64,000 bases of DNA, from assembly GCF_000372825.1 (NCBI RefSeq), contig NZ_KB910516.1, forward strand, positions 1,148,011 to 1,212,010. The letters are read 5' to 3'. The notes under the pieces are model-generated. The model did no database searches. It worked only from the letters and a program-made list of their open reading frames with translations, and was not told where the DNA came from. Position numbers and translations under genes: made by a program. Position 1 is the stretch's first letter; every line of letters begins with the position of its first letter. Source of the stretch: Methylobacterium sp. 77 (GTDB lineage: Bacteria; Pseudomonadota; Alphaproteobacteria; Rhizobiales; Beijerinckiaceae). Shown piece by piece: positions 20,461 through 30,870 of the stretch.

Positions 20461-20570
20461 CGGGTCTTCTCCTCACTCTGTCGAAACGATCGGCCTCGTA
20501 CCATGCGGCAGGGCCGTCGCGTCTGACAATTCCATGACAATCGGGACGGGTCTTCGGGAAGTGTCCGCGA

Positions 20571-21317
20571 TCAGGCCGGCGCGTCCTCGTCCGCCTCGTC
20601 CTCGCCCGCCTCCTCGTCCGGCAGGCCGAGCGCCGCCAGCACCGCCATGGCGAGCGGCCGGGTGATGCGCCGTCCGCGGCGAAGGGCGTCGCGATCGAGT
20701 TCGGCCACCACCGCCCGGGCGCGGGCGAGCGAGCGGTCGATCCGCAGCGCGATGGCCTCGACGACGCTGAGATCGACCACGAGCTGGCGATCGACGAAGA
20801 GCTTCACCAGCACCGCCCGCATCAGCGCGTCGTCGGGCGGCAGGATGGTCGCGCCCGGGGCCAGCCTCAGGCGCGAGCGCAGATCGGCAGTGACGAGGCC
20901 GAGCGCCTCCACGGGCGCGGCCGCCGTGACGAGGACCGGGCTGCCGTTCTCGCGGGCGAGATTGAGGAGATGGAACAGGGCCGCCTCCTCGCGGCCTTCC
21001 GGACGGTCGATATCCTCGACCACCAGGGCGCCGTTCGAGACGAGATGCGTCACCGAATCGGCGGTGACTTCGGAGGCCGGGACGGTCCAGGCATGGGAGC
21101 GCGTCGCCCAGATCGAGGCGAGATGGCTCTTGCCGCTGCCGGACGGCCCGGTGATGAGGCAGACCGTATCGGGCCAGCGCGGCCAGGCCTCGATCAGCCC
21201 ATAGGCCGCCTCGTTGGCCGGACCCACCAGGAAATCCTCGCGGCCGTAGCGCGGGTCGAGGGGCAGGTCGAAGGCGAGCTGCCTCGGAGGCGCGGCCTCG
21301 CGCATCGGCGTCTTCAT
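20571..21317 (-). CDS. hdaA: DnaA-related regulator HdaA
   Basis: A 248-aa protein related to the AAA+ part of DnaA. With the beta clamp it stimulates ATP hydrolysis by DnaA and so prevents re-initiation of replication. QLAFDL at residues 13-18 matches a clamp-binding peptide; GPSGSGKSHLA is Walker A and ALVVEDID the Walker B-like strand; LRSRLRLAPGATI is sensor/box VII-like. The DnaA DNA-binding domain is missing, as expected. The tail is very acidic. Its ATG overlaps the stop of the transporter gene (ATGA), an arrangement usual in alphaproteobacteria. Confidence 0.92.
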   Translation of the reverse strand: MKTPMREAAPPRQLAFDLPLDPRYGREDFLVGPANEAAYGLIEAWPRWPDTVCLITGPSGSGKSHLASIWATRSHAWTVPASEVTADSVTHLVSNGALVVEDIDRPEGREEAALFHLLNLARENGSPVLVTAAAPVEALGLVTADLRSRLRLAPGATILPPDDALMRAVLVKLFVDRQLVVDLSVVEAIALRIDRSLARARAVVAELDRDALRRGRRITRPLAMAVLAALGLPDEEAGEDEADEDAPA

Positions 21318-22405
21318 CCCTCGCGTTTCTGAATCAGGATCGGTTGTTCGGCAGAGTAGAGCGGACTCTGAAGATAGCGCGCGATCGCGAACCGCACGAT
21401 GACGCCGATGGAGGCCGCCACCGGCACCGCGAGGAGGAGCCCGAGGAACCCGAACAGGGAGCCGAAGGCCAGCAGCGCGAACATCAGCCAGACCGGGTGC
21501 AGGCCGACCGAGTCACCGACGAGCTTGGGCGAGATGACGTTGCCCTCGAAGAACTGGCCGATCACGAACACGCCGATGGTGAGCCCGATATGGAGCCAGT
21601 CCGAGGTCGGCCAGAACTGGACCAGGGCGACGCCCACGGAGAGCAGGAACCCGACGAGGGTGCCGACATAGGGGATGAAGGTGAGGAACCCCGCGATCAT
21701 CCCGATCAGCACGCCGAAATTCAGGCCGACGAAGAACAGGCCCACGGCGTAGAACGTGCCCAGGATAAGGCAGACCAGGGTCTGGCCGCGCACGAAGCCG
21801 ATGATCGCGCGGTCGATCTCGCCGGCCAGGCGCCGCACCGTGGTGCGATGGCGCGGCGGCGTCCAGCCATCGACGGTGGCGACCATCCGGTCCCAGTCGA
21901 CCAGCAGGTAGAAGGCCACGACGGGGGTGACGACCAGGAGCGAGGCGATGGAGACCAGCGCCTGGCTGCCCGACCATAGCGACTTGAGGAAGGCCAGGAA
22001 CCAGGTTCCACCCTGCCCCACTAGGGTTCCGACGGAGGATTGCAGATCGTTGAGCACGTCGGCGCCGCCGACCCGCGTCATGAGCGGCCCGACCCGCTCG
22101 ACGATGATGCCCTGGAGCCGCGAGACCATGCCGGGCAGCGTCGTCACCAGAGCCGAGATCTGGTTGGCGGCCAGCGGCACCACGATCAAGAGCAGCACTA
22201 CGAGCCCGACGACGAACATCGCCAGGATCAGCAGCGAGGCGGAGAGGCGGCCGAGGCCCCAGCGCTGGAGACGGTCAGCCATGGGATCGAGCAGGTAGGC
22301 GAGCGCCAGCCCCGCCACGAAGGGCAGCATCACGCCGGAGAGCAGGTAAAGCAGCAGCACGACGATGCCGAGGCCCACCAGTCCGATCACCGCCCTGCCG
22401 CGCAT
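21314..22405 (-). CDS. AI-2E/PerM family membrane transporter
   Basis: A 363-aa polytopic inner-membrane protein of the AI-2E exporter family, members of which move autoinducer-2, ions or other solutes; the substrate here is unknown. About eight spans are visible, including [40 protein letters not shown], the family stretch [20 protein letters not shown] and [20 protein letters not shown] chose ATG 22405 (MRGRAVIG), which has GGAGGAGG upstream, over the upstream ATG at 22441. Coupled to hdaA by an ATGA overlap. Confidence 0.9.
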   Translation of the reverse strand: MRGRAVIGLVGLGIVVLLLYLLSGVMLPFVAGLALAYLLDPMADRLQRWGLGRLSASLLILAMFVVGLVVLLLIVVPLAANQISALVTTLPGMVSRLQGIIVERVGPLMTRVGGADVLNDLQSSVGTLVGQGGTWFLAFLKSLWSGSQALVSIASLLVVTPVVAFYLLVDWDRMVATVDGWTPPRHRTTVRRLAGEIDRAIIGFVRGQTLVCLILGTFYAVGLFFVGLNFGVLIGMIAGFLTFIPYVGTLVGFLLSVGVALVQFWPTSDWLHIGLTIGVFVIGQFFEGNVISPKLVGDSVGLHPVWLMFALLAFGSLFGFLGLLLAVPVAASIGVIVRFAIARYLQSPLYSAEQPILIQKREG

Positions 22406-22592
22406 CGGCCCTCCTCCGTCTCGCCCGTCGCCCGCGCACAAGAGTGGGAAGGCGGTGCGGCGGGGTCAAGGCTCGCCCGCGAAAGCCCCGCACGGCCCGC
22501 GACAGGGGAACGAGCTCGAACGACTTTCATCCTCTATAGAGCGGATTTTTAACGAGCTAGTCTTTACTGTCCCTCAAAAGCGGGGGGATAAA

Positions 22593-24383
22593 ATGAGTCT
22601 ATCGCGCAGATTTATTGGTCTGATCACGGCTATGCTGGTATCCAGCTTGCTGCTGGCCGGGCCCATCATCCTTTATGGACGGGCTGTCGACCAGGTGAGC
22701 GCGGCCTACGCGACCCGCCAGCAATCGATCCTCCTCGCCGACGAGATCCGGCAAAGTTCGGACGACCTCACCCGGCTCGGCCGCACCTACGTCGTCACCG
22801 GCCAAGCGTCGTACAAGCAGCAATATTTGGACATCCTCGACATCCGCTCCGGCCGCAAGCCGCGCCCGGAGGAGTATCATCGCATCTACTGGGATTTCGT
22901 CGCCGCCGGCGTGGCGAAGCCGCGCCCCGACGGCGAGACCGTGTCGGTGCACGACCTGATGAAGCGTCTTGGCTTCAGCCGGCAGGAAACCGACATGCTG
23001 GCGGAATCCGTCCGGAATTCGGACGGGCTGGTTCATCTCGAGGTCGAGGCGATGAATCTCGTCGAGGGCAAGGACAAGGATGGCCAGCCCCTGGCACAAC
23101 CGGACCCGGCCCGAGACCGCGATCGGGCGATCGGGCTCGTCCATTCCGAGGCCTATCACGGTTTCAAGGCGCAGATCATGAAGCCGCTCGACGCGTTCTA
23201 CGGGCTGATGCAGTCCCGCACCGACGCGGCCGTCGCTGCGGACGAAGCCCAGGCACACTTCTACTTCGCCGTCGTCGTCGGCACGCTGGTCGGCACCGTC
23301 GCCACCTTCCTGGCCCTCGGCTGGTTCGCCCACGAGGCGCTGGTCCGCGGCTACGGCGCGGTGGGCCTGGCCATGGGCCGGATCGCTGAGGGCGATTACG
23401 CCGCCGCGGTGCCCTGCCTGGATCGCCGGGACGAGGTCGGCAGCCTCGCCCGGGGCCTCGAAGCGTTCAAGGCCAACCTCGCCCGGGACGTGGCGGAGCG
23501 TCATGCCGGAGAAACCCGACAGCGCGAGATCGCGCGCCGGGCTCAGACCGAAATCTTGGCGCAGGCCTTCGAAGCGGCTTTCGGCGGCATCGTCCGCGCC
23601 GTGGCGACCTCCGTGGGCGAACTGCAGGACACCGCGCAGGCGATGTCGCAGATGGCCGGCGACACCGCCGACCGTTCCGGCGCGGTGATCCGTGCCGCGG
23701 AGGAGGCCTCGGCCAACGTCGCCGCCGTAGCGGCAGCGGCGGAGCAACTCAGTGCCTCGGTGTCGGAGGTCGGCCGTCAGGTCGACAGTTCGGCGTCGCT
23801 GACGCAGGCGAGCGCGACGGAGGCCGGGCGCACCGCCGGTCTGGTCCAGGATCTGAGCCGGGCGGCGACTCGTGTCGGCGACGTGGTGGCGATGATCAAC
23901 GGCATCGCCAGCCAGACCAACCTGCTCGCCCTCAACGCCACCATCGAGGCCGCGCGTGCCGGCGAAGCGGGACGCGGCTTCGCGGTGGTGGCGGCCGAGG
24001 TCAAGGAACTCGCCACCCAGACCGCCAGGGCCACCGAGGAGATCGCCTCCCAGATCGGCGACATCCAGTCGGTCACCCGGGAGGCGGTGACGGCGATCGG
24101 CGCCATCGCTGGGCGCATCGACGACTTGAGCGGGATCTCGAGCGCGATCGCGGCCGCGGTGGAGGAACAGGGGGCAGCGACCCGGGAGATCGTTCGCAAC
24201 ATCCACCAGACCGCCGATGGCACCGGTCAGGTCACGTCTCATATCGGCGGCGTCGCCGACGCGGCGCAGAGGGCCGGCGGAGCGGCCGAGCGGGTGCTTT
24301 CCGTGGCCTCCTCGGTCTCGCACGATGCCGACCATCTCGATGCTGAAGTCACCCGTTTTCTGGCGCAGCTTCGCGCCGCCTGA
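22593..24383 (+). CDS. Methyl-accepting chemotaxis protein
   Basis: A 596-aa transmembrane chemoreceptor. Membrane span 1 is at about residues 7-27, a mostly helical periplasmic sensor domain covers 28-220 (with [18 protein letters not shown], a helical-bundle type sensor start), span 2 is [20 protein letters not shown], then HAMP, then the signalling hairpin whose tip is [20 protein letters not shown] and [10 protein letters not shown]. There is no obvious CheR-tethering pentapeptide at the C-terminus (QLRAA). ATG 22593 is preceded by GGGGGGA. Ligand unknown. A truncated relative lies at 35740. Confidence 0.94.
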   Translation: MSLSRRFIGLITAMLVSSLLLAGPIILYGRAVDQVSAAYATRQQSILLADEIRQSSDDLTRLGRTYVVTGQASYKQQYLDILDIRSGRKPRPEEYHRIYWDFVAAGVAKPRPDGETVSVHDLMKRLGFSRQETDMLAESVRNSDGLVHLEVEAMNLVEGKDKDGQPLAQPDPARDRDRAIGLVHSEAYHGFKAQIMKPLDAFYGLMQSRTDAAVAADEAQAHFYFAVVVGTLVGTVATFLALGWFAHEALVRGYGAVGLAMGRIAEGDYAAAVPCLDRRDEVGSLARGLEAFKANLARDVAERHAGETRQREIARRAQTEILAQAFEAAFGGIVRAVATSVGELQDTAQAMSQMAGDTADRSGAVIRAAEEASANVAAVAAAAEQLSASVSEVGRQVDSSASLTQASATEAGRTAGLVQDLSRAATRVGDVVAMINGIASQTNLLALNATIEAARAGEAGRGFAVVAAEVKELATQTARATEEIASQIGDIQSVTREAVTAIGAIAGRIDDLSGISSAIAAAVEEQGAATREIVRNIHQTADGTGQVTSHIGGVADAAQRAGGAAERVLSVASSVSHDADHLDAEVTRFLAQLRAA

Positions 24384-24596
24384 GGACGATGCTCCGATCC
24401 GCGCAAGGCGTCGCCTGTCCGGTTCATCGAAGCGGGCGCGGGATCGGCGAGCCCAAGTGCGGCCCTCGTCGAACCGTGGGGCCATCGAAATCTGCTTCCG
24501 CGCCCGGCACCGAGTGCCGAACTCGTCCGCGACGACTCGCCGAGACCGTCGCGACCCGTTAGAGCAGCCGGGACAGGACGTTGAGACGAGGTGCCG

Positions 24597-25679
24597 ATGA
24601 CGGCCGAGAACAAGAACGGCGAGAGCCGGAGCGGAATGACCTATGCCGAGGCCGGCGTCGACATCGACGCGGGCAATGCCATGGTCGAGACGATCAAGCC
24701 GCTGGTGCGCTCCACCCGCCGGCCCGGAGCGGATGCCGAGATCGGCGGGTTCGGCGGGTTGTTCGACCTCAAGGCGGCCGGCTTCTCCGACCCGATCCTG
24801 GTGGCGGCCAATGACGGCGTCGGCACCAAGGTGAAGATCGCCATCGAGACCGGCCGGCACGACACGATCGGCGTCGACCTCGTGGCGATGTGCGTGAACG
24901 ACATCATCGTCCAGGGCGCCGAGCCGCTGTTCTTCCTCGACTATTACGCCACCGGCAAGCTGGTGCCGGGTGTCGGAACCGACATCGTGCGCGGCATCGC
25001 GGCGGGCTGCCGCATCGCCGGCTGCGCGCTCATCGGCGGCGAGACCGCCGAGATGCCAGGCCTCTACGACGGAGCGGATTACGACCTCGCCGGGTTCAGC
25101 GTCGGCGCCGCCGAGCGCGGGCGCCTGCTGCCGCGTCCCGGCATCGCGCCCGGCGACGTGGTTCTCGGCCTGCCCTCCTCCGGGGTCCATTCCAACGGCT
25201 TCTCCCTGGTCCGCCGCATCGTCGAGGCGACGGGCCTCTCCTACGACGACCCGGCCCCGTTCGAGCCGTCGCGCTCCCTCGGCGACGCCCTGCTGGAGCC
25301 GACCCGGATCTACGTGAAGCCGCTGCTGGCCGCACTGAAGGCGACGGACGGGATCAAGGCGCTCGCCCACATCACCGGCGGCGGCTTTCCCGACAACCTG
25401 CCCCGCGTCCTGCCCGACGGCGTCGGCATCCTGATCGACCTCGACACGATCGTGCCGCCCCCGGTCTTCGGCTGGCTCGCCCGCGAGGGCAACGTCGCCG
25501 AATCCGAGATGCTGCGCACCTTCAACTGCGGCATCGGCATGGTGGCGGTGGTCTCGCCCGAGAGCGTCTCTGCGGTGACCCGCGCCCTCGATACCGCGGG
25601 CGCCTCGCCGATCCGCCTCGGGATCATCACCGAGCGCGGCCCCGAACCCGTGACCTTCCAGGGCCGGCTCGCCCTGTGA
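24597..25679 (+). CDS. purM: AIR synthetase (purine biosynthesis)
   Basis: A 360-aa phosphoribosylformylglycinamidine cyclo-ligase that makes aminoimidazole ribotide from FGAM and ATP in step 5 of purine synthesis. Motifs: [16 protein letters not shown] near the start, [59 protein letters not shown] and [19 protein letters not shown] 24597 fits a GAGG ribosome site; an in-frame GTG at 24591 is possible. Its stop overlaps the purN start (GTGA), so the two are translated together. Confidence 0.96.
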   Translation: MTAENKNGESRSGMTYAEAGVDIDAGNAMVETIKPLVRSTRRPGADAEIGGFGGLFDLKAAGFSDPILVAANDGVGTKVKIAIETGRHDTIGVDLVAMCVNDIIVQGAEPLFFLDYYATGKLVPGVGTDIVRGIAAGCRIAGCALIGGETAEMPGLYDGADYDLAGFSVGAAERGRLLPRPGIAPGDVVLGLPSSGVHSNGFSLVRRIVEATGLSYDDPAPFEPSRSLGDALLEPTRIYVKPLLAALKATDGIKALAHITGGGFPDNLPRVLPDGVGILIDLDTIVPPPVFGWLAREGNVAESEMLRTFNCGIGMVAVVSPESVSAVTRALDTAGASPIRLGIITERGPEPVTFQGRLAL

Positions 25680-26347
25680 CGGCGGCACGCGCCAAGACGC
25701 GGGTCGCGATCCTGATCTCGGGTCGCGGCTCGAACATGATCTCGCTGATCGAGGCGGCGACCGCACCCGATTTTCCCGCCGAGATCGTCCTCGTCGCCTC
25801 CAACCGGCCGGAAGCGGGCGGACTCGCCCATGCCGAGGCCGCCGGCATCGCGACGACGGCGCTCGATCACCGCGCCTATCCCGACAGGGCGGCCTTCGAT
25901 GCCGCCCTGAACGCGGAACTCGCCGCCGCCGGGATCGACCTCGTCGTGCTCGCCGGCTTCATGCGGATCTTCTCCGCCGGCTTCGTCGAGGCCTGGGCCG
26001 GGCGGATGATCAACATCCATCCCTCGCTGCTGCCGCTGTTTCGCGGCGTCCACACCCACGAGCAGGCCCTGGCGGCGGGCGTGCGCCTGCACGGCTGCAC
26101 GGTGCATTACGTGGTGCCGGAACTCGATGCGGGGCCGATCGTGGCCCAGGCCGCCGTCCCGGTCCTGCCCGGCGACGATGCCGACAGCCTCGCCGCCCGC
26201 ATCCTCGTCCAGGAGCATCTCCTCTACCCGCGCGCCCTGGCGCTGGTCGCCGGCGGACGGGCACGGCTGGAGGATGGCCGCGTGGTCTTCGCCGAGGACA
26301 TCGCGGCGGCCGAGGGTGCCCTACTCAGTCTGGCGAATGCGGGCTGA
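25676..26347 (+). CDS. purN: GAR transformylase
   Basis: A 223-aa phosphoribosylglycinamide formyltransferase, which moves a formyl group from 10-formyl-tetrahydrofolate to GAR in purine synthesis. Signature: [32 protein letters not shown], then [12 protein letters not shown] with the catalytic Asn/His, [16 protein letters not shown] with the catalytic Asp. GTG start inside the overlap with purM. It uses the folate pool that folP-folB-folK at 59-61 kb help supply. Confidence 0.96.
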   Translation: MTAARAKTRVAILISGRGSNMISLIEAATAPDFPAEIVLVASNRPEAGGLAHAEAAGIATTALDHRAYPDRAAFDAALNAELAAAGIDLVVLAGFMRIFSAGFVEAWAGRMINIHPSLLPLFRGVHTHEQALAAGVRLHGCTVHYVVPELDAGPIVAQAAVPVLPGDDADSLAARILVQEHLLYPRALALVAGGRARLEDGRVVFAEDIAAAEGALLSLANAG

Positions 26348-26355
26348 GATCAGGC

Positions 26356-26383
26356 TGCCGATCCCGAATCATCGAGATCGGCA
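26356..26383. terminator. Hairpin between convergent genes
   Basis: An 8-bp perfect stem (26356-26363 with 26376-26383, TGCCGATC/GATCGGCA) and 12-nt loop in the 47-bp gap between purN and the convergent lipoprotein gene. No T-tract on either side, so this is a possible, not a classical, terminator. Confidence 0.35.
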
Positions 26384-26394
26384 ATGGTTCGGGC

Positions 26395-26772
26395 TTACGC
26401 CGGGCGCGGCAGCTTGCAGCTGTCCAGGGCGGACAGGGCCTTGGCCCGGGCGGAATCGTTGAAATAGCCGGTGGCGCGGTAGGATTCGAGCTCGACCGGA
26501 TCGAGGCTCGCCAGGGTCTGCTTGGCGTAGCAGCCGCACGGGCGGGCGAGCGAGGCCTCGGGAACGCTCTGCAGGCGCGACTGGGTCACGGTGCAGGCGT
26601 GGCGCACGCGGCCGGTGAGGTTGCCGGCGGAGGCGGTCTTCAGCGCCGGATCGGGCGTGTAGCCTTCGAGCGCGGCGGTGGGGCCACCCTTGTTCGCATT
26701 GCAGGCGGCGAGCAGGGAGAGGAGGCCGGCGGCGAGCAGGATCCGGCCGGTGCGCGGAGCGATGGAGCGCAT
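26395..26772 (-). CDS. Small lipoprotein of unknown function
   Basis: A 125-aa predicted lipoprotein. The signal peptide (RTGRILLAAGLLSLLAAC) ends in an LAAC lipobox with the lipidated Cys at about residue 24. The mature part contains three further Cys (in RHACTVTQ, ARPCGCYAK) and one near the end (DSCKLPRPA), so disulfides are likely. No family recognised. I place the start at ATG 26772 because it puts the signal peptide at the N-terminus. Same direction as ndk upstream. Confidence 0.78.
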   Translation of the reverse strand: MRSIAPRTGRILLAAGLLSLLAACNANKGGPTAALEGYTPDPALKTASAGNLTGRVRHACTVTQSRLQSVPEASLARPCGCYAKQTLASLDPVELESYRATGYFNDSARAKALSALDSCKLPRPA

Positions 26773-26881
26773 GGAATGTGGGGTCCGTGAAAGGGATTCG
26801 GTTAAGGGAATTCCTTTCACGCCCCGCGCGACTCGCGCGCAAGAGCGTTCGCGCCACACTGGGACGCGAACGCGAACGGGC

Positions 26882-27304
26882 TCAGCCGACGATGTCGGAA
26901 TCCTGGAAGAACTGCGCGATCTCGAGGGCGGCGTTCTCGGCGCTGTCCGAACCGTGCACGGTGTTCTCGCCGACCGACTCGGAGAAGGTCTTGCGGATGG
27001 TGCCCGCGTCGGCATTGGCCGGGTTGGTGGCGCCCATCACGGTGCGGTAGGCGGCAACGGCGTTCTCGCCCTCGAGAACCTGCACGACGACGGGACCCGA
27101 CGTCATGAAGGAGACGAGCTCGCCGAAGAACGGGCGCTCCTTGTGGATCTCGTAGAACTTCTCGGCCTGGGCCTGGCTCATCTGGATGCGGCGCTGGCCG
27201 ACGATGCGCAGGCCCGCCTTCTCGATCACGGCATTCACCGCGCCGGTGAGGTTCCGCTTGGTCGCGTCGGGCTTCAGGATGGAGAAAGTGCGCTCGGTGG
27301 CCAT
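26882..27304 (-). CDS. ndk: Nucleoside diphosphate kinase
   Basis: A 140-aa kinase moving the gamma phosphate from NTPs to NDPs, balancing nucleotide pools. Full family pattern: [18 protein letters not shown] at the start, [33 protein letters not shown], and [20 protein letters not shown] with the phospho-accepting His. Length is typical. Transcribed alone or with the lipoprotein gene 109 bp downstream. Confidence 0.97.
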   Translation of the reverse strand: MATERTFSILKPDATKRNLTGAVNAVIEKAGLRIVGQRRIQMSQAQAEKFYEIHKERPFFGELVSFMTSGPVVVQVLEGENAVAAYRTVMGATNPANADAGTIRKTFSESVGENTVHGSDSAENAALEIAQFFQDSDIVG

Positions 27305-27574
27305 GATCAGTCCGGTTGTTTTCGCTCGGCCGAAAACGGCTTCGGCGGCCGGCTTATAGCGGGCACGTCCCCTCGCCTCAACCCGACGGAGGAAGGCCGC
27401 GCATCCACAGCGGAAACCGCTTGGCCATGGCTCCGGCGCAACACTGCCGGAAAATCGCCTGATTGCTGGGGTCTCTTCGTCCTCAAGACCGATCTCGACC
27501 CAAGGCTCACGACCCTTCGCGACGCGCCCGCCGGCGCGCCGCAGCCCTTCACAGGCACCAGGAGACCAAAAGCC

Positions 27575-28099
27575 ATGCGCGTTGCCCTGACCTCCGCCTT
27601 CCTGCTCTCCGGACTCGTCGCCGCCTCGGCGGCCCCGTCGAAAGATCCGTCCGGCACCTGGCTCACGAAGGACGGCCGCGCCAAGATCCGCATCGATCAT
27701 TGCGGCACGAACACCGCCAACATCTGCGGCAAGGTCGTCTGGCTGAAGATTCCGACCACCGAGACCGGCACCCCGCGCACCGACGCCAAGAACCCGGACC
27801 CGAAGAAGCGCTCGCGCCCCGTCATCGGACTGCAGCTGATCGAGGGGCTCGCCCCCGACGAGGAGAAGTTCTCGGGCGACATCTACAATATCGACGAGGG
27901 CAAGATCTATCAGGTCAGCCTGGAGCGCGAATCCGGCTCGGAACTCAGCGTATCGGGATGCCTGCTCAAGGTTCTGTGCGGCTCCGAGACCTGGACCCGC
28001 GTGCCCGACGTGAACCAGCAGGCCGCCATCGCCCCGGAGTCCGCTCCCGTGAAGCCAGCTCCCAAGTCTCAGGCGAAGGCTTTGCCTGCGGCCCCGTAG
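27575..28099 (+). CDS. DUF2147 family exported protein
   Basis: A 174-aa periplasmic protein. The signal peptide is [20 protein letters not shown]; the DUF2147 domain follows ([67 protein letters not shown]). Family members are beta-barrel-like exported proteins of unknown function, common in alphaproteobacteria. The last 25 residues are Pro/Ala/Lys-rich. ATG 27575 follows GGAGACCAAAAGCC. Divergent from ndk. Confidence 0.9.
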   Translation: MRVALTSAFLLSGLVAASAAPSKDPSGTWLTKDGRAKIRIDHCGTNTANICGKVVWLKIPTTETGTPRTDAKNPDPKKRSRPVIGLQLIEGLAPDEEKFSGDIYNIDEGKIYQVSLERESGSELSVSGCLLKVLCGSETWTRVPDVNQQAAIAPESAPVKPAPKSQAKALPAAP

Positions 28100-28106
28100 C
28101 AATCCC

Positions 28107-28132
28107 AGCAGTGCTGTTCCGACAGCACTGCT
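28107..28132. terminator. Perfect 11-bp hairpin, possible terminator
   Basis: AGCAGTGCTGT (28107-28117) pairs perfectly with 28122-28132 over a TCCG tetraloop, 7 bp after the DUF2147 stop. No T-run follows, so it may be a weak terminator, an RNA-stabilising end, or a protein site. It also lies downstream of the convergent orphan gene. Confidence 0.5.
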
Positions 28133-28194
28133 AACGGATTCGGGTGAGAATAAAAGTTGTCCCAGTCAAGCCGTTTTGGCTGGGCTGGAGTTAA

Positions 28195-29172
28195 TTACGG
28201 CCCTGACGTGGATCCGCGCTCCGGCGAAAGGCTGAGATCGTGGACGACAGCGGCCAAAATCGACATTGCGATCTCGCCATCCGACAGCAGCCCTACATCC
28301 CTTTCGAGATTCCCCAAGAGCGGCGCGAGGATGGCGATGAGGTCAGCCGGCATTTCGATGGTAGCCGCATCCCGACGACGGACGATGGCGATAGCGCCCG
28401 TCAAATTGGTTTTACGCTCCGCGGGTCGCCTCTTTGCAGTGTTTTCAATCTGCCACTGACGTAGCGACTCCCAGAGCAGCGCATCGGCCTGAGCCATGGC
28501 GATGATCTTGGGCATTGTTCGCATGTAAGAGTCTTGGCGCACCATGCCTTCGTCGAAGGTCGCTCGGGCGCGTTCCGCTGCGCGATCCTGCGCAATCATC
28601 ACCTGCTGCCACTGGGCTTCTGAGGCGAACACCACCTGCTTGAGGTCGGCGTTCCAATAAAGCCATCCGCCAGACCGGAGCTTGAGCTCACGCAGTCGTG
28701 CGAAAAAATCGGTCGTCGCAATGGCGTGCCGATCGGCGAAGGGTGGTGCAGCCGTCACAAGTCCTGCGTCCACCCACCTCCAGATCAGCCGCTCGTACTC
28801 GACCGGCCAAGATGCACTATCGTGGCTCTCGCTGATGCTCTTGAGCATATCCCGCAGTGCAAGCCGGGGGCTGCGCTCGCACAGATCTCGATACTCCCAA
28901 TTCCAAGAGTTCCACCTCTCGATCAAGGCCACAGGCAAAGCGGTCTTGTCCTGGCCAGCTAGGGTTGGCCCATGCATGGCGAGGGCATTGAGTGCTGAGT
29001 CGGGAGAAGGATTGAACCACCAAGAGGGATAGACGCCCGATGACGCCAGAAAATCGGCCGTCTCCAGGGCAAGGTCCAAAAATCGCAAGCGCTCAGCTTC
29101 GCAGTTGTCCGCCAGCCAAAACGTATGGTCTGCGACAGCGATCTGCTGCTTGACGTAGTCTTCGCGGGTCAT
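28195..29172 (-). CDS. Orphan 325-aa protein of unknown function
   Basis: I do not recognise this protein. It is soluble by appearance, rich in Trp in its first half (ADHTFWLAD, YPSWWFNPSP, RWNSWNWEYRDL, ERLIWRWVDAGL) and helical, with a shorter second half (VFASEAQWQQVMIAQDRAAE, then ALLWESLRQWQIE). There is no signal peptide. Base composition is less GC-rich than its neighbours and codon choice looser, suggesting it was acquired. The start at ATG 29172 is supported by length only. It sits between DUF2147 (convergent) and a GST (same direction, 60 bp upstream). Confidence 0.72.
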   Translation of the reverse strand: MTREDYVKQQIAVADHTFWLADNCEAERLRFLDLALETADFLASSGVYPSWWFNPSPDSALNALAMHGPTLAGQDKTALPVALIERWNSWNWEYRDLCERSPRLALRDMLKSISESHDSASWPVEYERLIWRWVDAGLVTAAPPFADRHAIATTDFFARLRELKLRSGGWLYWNADLKQVVFASEAQWQQVMIAQDRAAERARATFDEGMVRQDSYMRTMPKIIAMAQADALLWESLRQWQIENTAKRRPAERKTNLTGAIAIVRRRDAATIEMPADLIAILAPLLGNLERDVGLLSDGEIAMSILAAVVHDLSLSPERGSTSGP

Positions 29173-29232
29173 CTCAGGCGTGGCTCGATCAGTGGGACGG
29201 CTCCAACAGGGCGATGCCGGCGATTCTGACCG

Positions 29233-29868
29233 TCAGATCGCGGCGAAGCCTCGCTTCACCGCCGGCCTCGCCAGCACCCGGTCGAGCCAGCGACGCACGT
29301 TCGGCAGGCCCGACAGGTCGATGCCCTGCTTTTCGTAATGCTTGGCCCAGGTCAGGATCGCGATGTCGGCGATGGAATAGTCGCCGGCCAGGAAATCCCG
29401 GCCGGCGAGACGCCGGTCGAGCACGCCGTAGAGCCGATGCGATTCGGCGGTGAACCGATCGATGGCGTAGGGGATCTTCTCCTGCGCGTAGATGCGGAAA
29501 TGGTGGGCCTGGCCGAGCATCGGCCCGAAGCCGCCGACCTGCCAGAACAGCCACTCGTCCACCGCCACGCGGGCGCGCTCGTCGGCGGGATAGAGGCAGC
29601 CGGTCTTGCGTCCGAGATATTGCAGGATCGCTCCCGATTCGAAGACCGTGATCGGCTCCCCGCCGGGCCCGTCCGGATCGACGATGGCCGGAATCTTGTT
29701 GTTGGGCGAGATCGCCAGGAAATCCGGCGCCATCTGGTCGCCCTTGCCGATGTTCACCGGCACCACCCGATAGGGCAGCCCGCACTCCTCCAGCATGATG
29801 GGAATCTTCCAGCCGTTGGGGGTGCCCCAGCTGTGGACGTCGATGGGTTTCTCGGTGGCGGCGGCCAT
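29233..29868 (-). CDS. Glutathione S-transferase, Ure2/YghU-like
   Basis: A 211-aa GST. The thioredoxin-like N-terminal domain (residues 8-90) includes SWGTPNGWKIPIMLEECGLP, PNNKIPAIVDPDGPGG and FESGAILQYLGRKTG, the last holding the glutathione-binding Glu-Ser. The helical C-terminal domain has DEWLFWQVGGFGPMLGQAHH and the buried-core motif FLAGDYSIADIAILTWA. TPNGWK is typical of the nu-class/Ure2p-like group, which often has disulfide-bond reductase activity. Promoter region faces a divergent small exported protein gene. Confidence 0.93.
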   Translation of the reverse strand: MAAATEKPIDVHSWGTPNGWKIPIMLEECGLPYRVVPVNIGKGDQMAPDFLAISPNNKIPAIVDPDGPGGEPITVFESGAILQYLGRKTGCLYPADERARVAVDEWLFWQVGGFGPMLGQAHHFRIYAQEKIPYAIDRFTAESHRLYGVLDRRLAGRDFLAGDYSIADIAILTWAKHYEKQGIDLSGLPNVRRWLDRVLARPAVKRGFAAI

Positions 29869-30079
29869 GGCAAACGTTCCGCTCGTGTCAGGGTCGCGTC
29901 GTATCGCCGGATCAAACCGGGCGATGGCCGGATGGTTGCAGGTTCTACGCCGACATCGAACGGTGGACGGTGTGAGACGACACGGCGAAGTGGCTTGCCC
30001 TCCGCCGGACTTCTAGCTGTGATACGGTCGGTTCTGACGCCACGCCGTGAGCGCAGTCCGACGATCTGGGGTTGCAATC

Positions 30080-30364
30080 ATGCGGTTTCGTTTCCTTCTG
30101 GCCGCGGCGATCGTCGCACCGATCGCCTTGAGTGCCGCAGGCACCGCTTTCGCCAAGGATGCCATGGCCAAGGAGGCCGTGGCGACCTCCCCTGCCGCCG
30201 GCGCCAAGGAGCCGAGTGTCGGGCAGACCGCCGCCCGCGAGCGGCAGAAGAAGTGCGGCGCCGAGTGGCGCGCGCTCTCGGTCACCGACAAGGCGGCCCA
30301 GGGGCCGAAATGGCCGCAATATTTCAGTAAGTGCGTCAAGCGCTTGAAGGAGATCAAGGCCTGA
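30080..30364 (+). CDS. Small exported PsiF-like protein
   Basis: A 94-aa exported protein. Signal peptide MRFRFLLAAAIVAPIALSAA ending AFA, then a low-complexity Ala/Lys linker and a PsiF-like repeat (ARERQKKCGAEWRAL ... WPQYFSKCVKRLKEIKA) with two Cys that probably pair. PsiF was described as phosphate-starvation inducible in E. coli; function unknown. ATG 30080 is chosen because it places the signal peptide at the N-terminus. Confidence 0.82.
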   Translation: MRFRFLLAAAIVAPIALSAAGTAFAKDAMAKEAVATSPAAGAKEPSVGQTAARERQKKCGAEWRALSVTDKAAQGPKWPQYFSKCVKRLKEIKA

Positions 30365-30423
30365 TCTAGTTCGGCGGGCGACGGGCCGAAGCGAGAGACC
30401 CGCCGGAGCGGAGAAGCGGACGG

Positions 30424-30870
30424 ATGCGGGAGCGCGAGGCGCTGCAGCGCGTGGTGGCGGTGGCCGCGATCATCCCGGTCGCCTCGGGATTGTTCGGAAT
30501 CCTGTTCGGTCTCGGAGGACTCGGCGGCAATAGCCTCGCCGAGATCTCCGCCGACAGCCATTTCCGCTATCTCTCGGGCCTGCTGATGGGCATCGGCATC
30601 CTGTTCTGGAGCTGCGTTCCGGGAATCGAGGCCAAGTCGCGCCTGTTCCGCTTCCTCACCCTCGTCGTCGTGCTCGGCGGCCTGGCAAGGCTGCTCGGCC
30701 TCTATCTCACCGGCCTGCCCTCGGCGGTGATGCTCTGCGCCCTGGCGATGGAGCTGGTGGTGACGCCGCTCCTCTGCCTCTGGCAGATGCGGGTCGCCGG
30801 CCAAGCCGCGGATGCGGCAGCGTCAAGCAGGGCCGCGGATGCTGCGGCGGCGGGCGCCCCCTCCCCGTGA
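30424..30870 (+). CDS. DUF4345-type membrane protein
   Basis: A 148-aa inner-membrane protein with four spans (VVAVAAIIPVASGLFGILFG, HFRYLSGLLMGIGILFWSC, FRFLTLVVVLGGLARLLGLY, SAVMLCALAMELVVTPLLCL). The DSHFRYLSGLLMGIG and GGLARLLGLY segments match DUF4345. Function unknown. The Ala-rich tail ends in a GTGA overlap with the FUSC gene, tying it to the efflux set. Confidence 0.82.
   Translation: MREREALQRVVAVAAIIPVASGLFGILFGLGGLGGNSLAEISADSHFRYLSGLLMGIGILFWSCVPGIEAKSRLFRFLTLVVVLGGLARLLGLYLTGLPSAVMLCALAMELVVTPLLCLWQMRVAGQAADAAASSRAADAAAAGAPSP

Noticed and set aside
22599..25766. A 1055-codon open frame antisense to the chemoreceptor and purM
   Set aside because: Same cause; composition is typical of antisense high-GC frames and it spans two certain genes and a gap.
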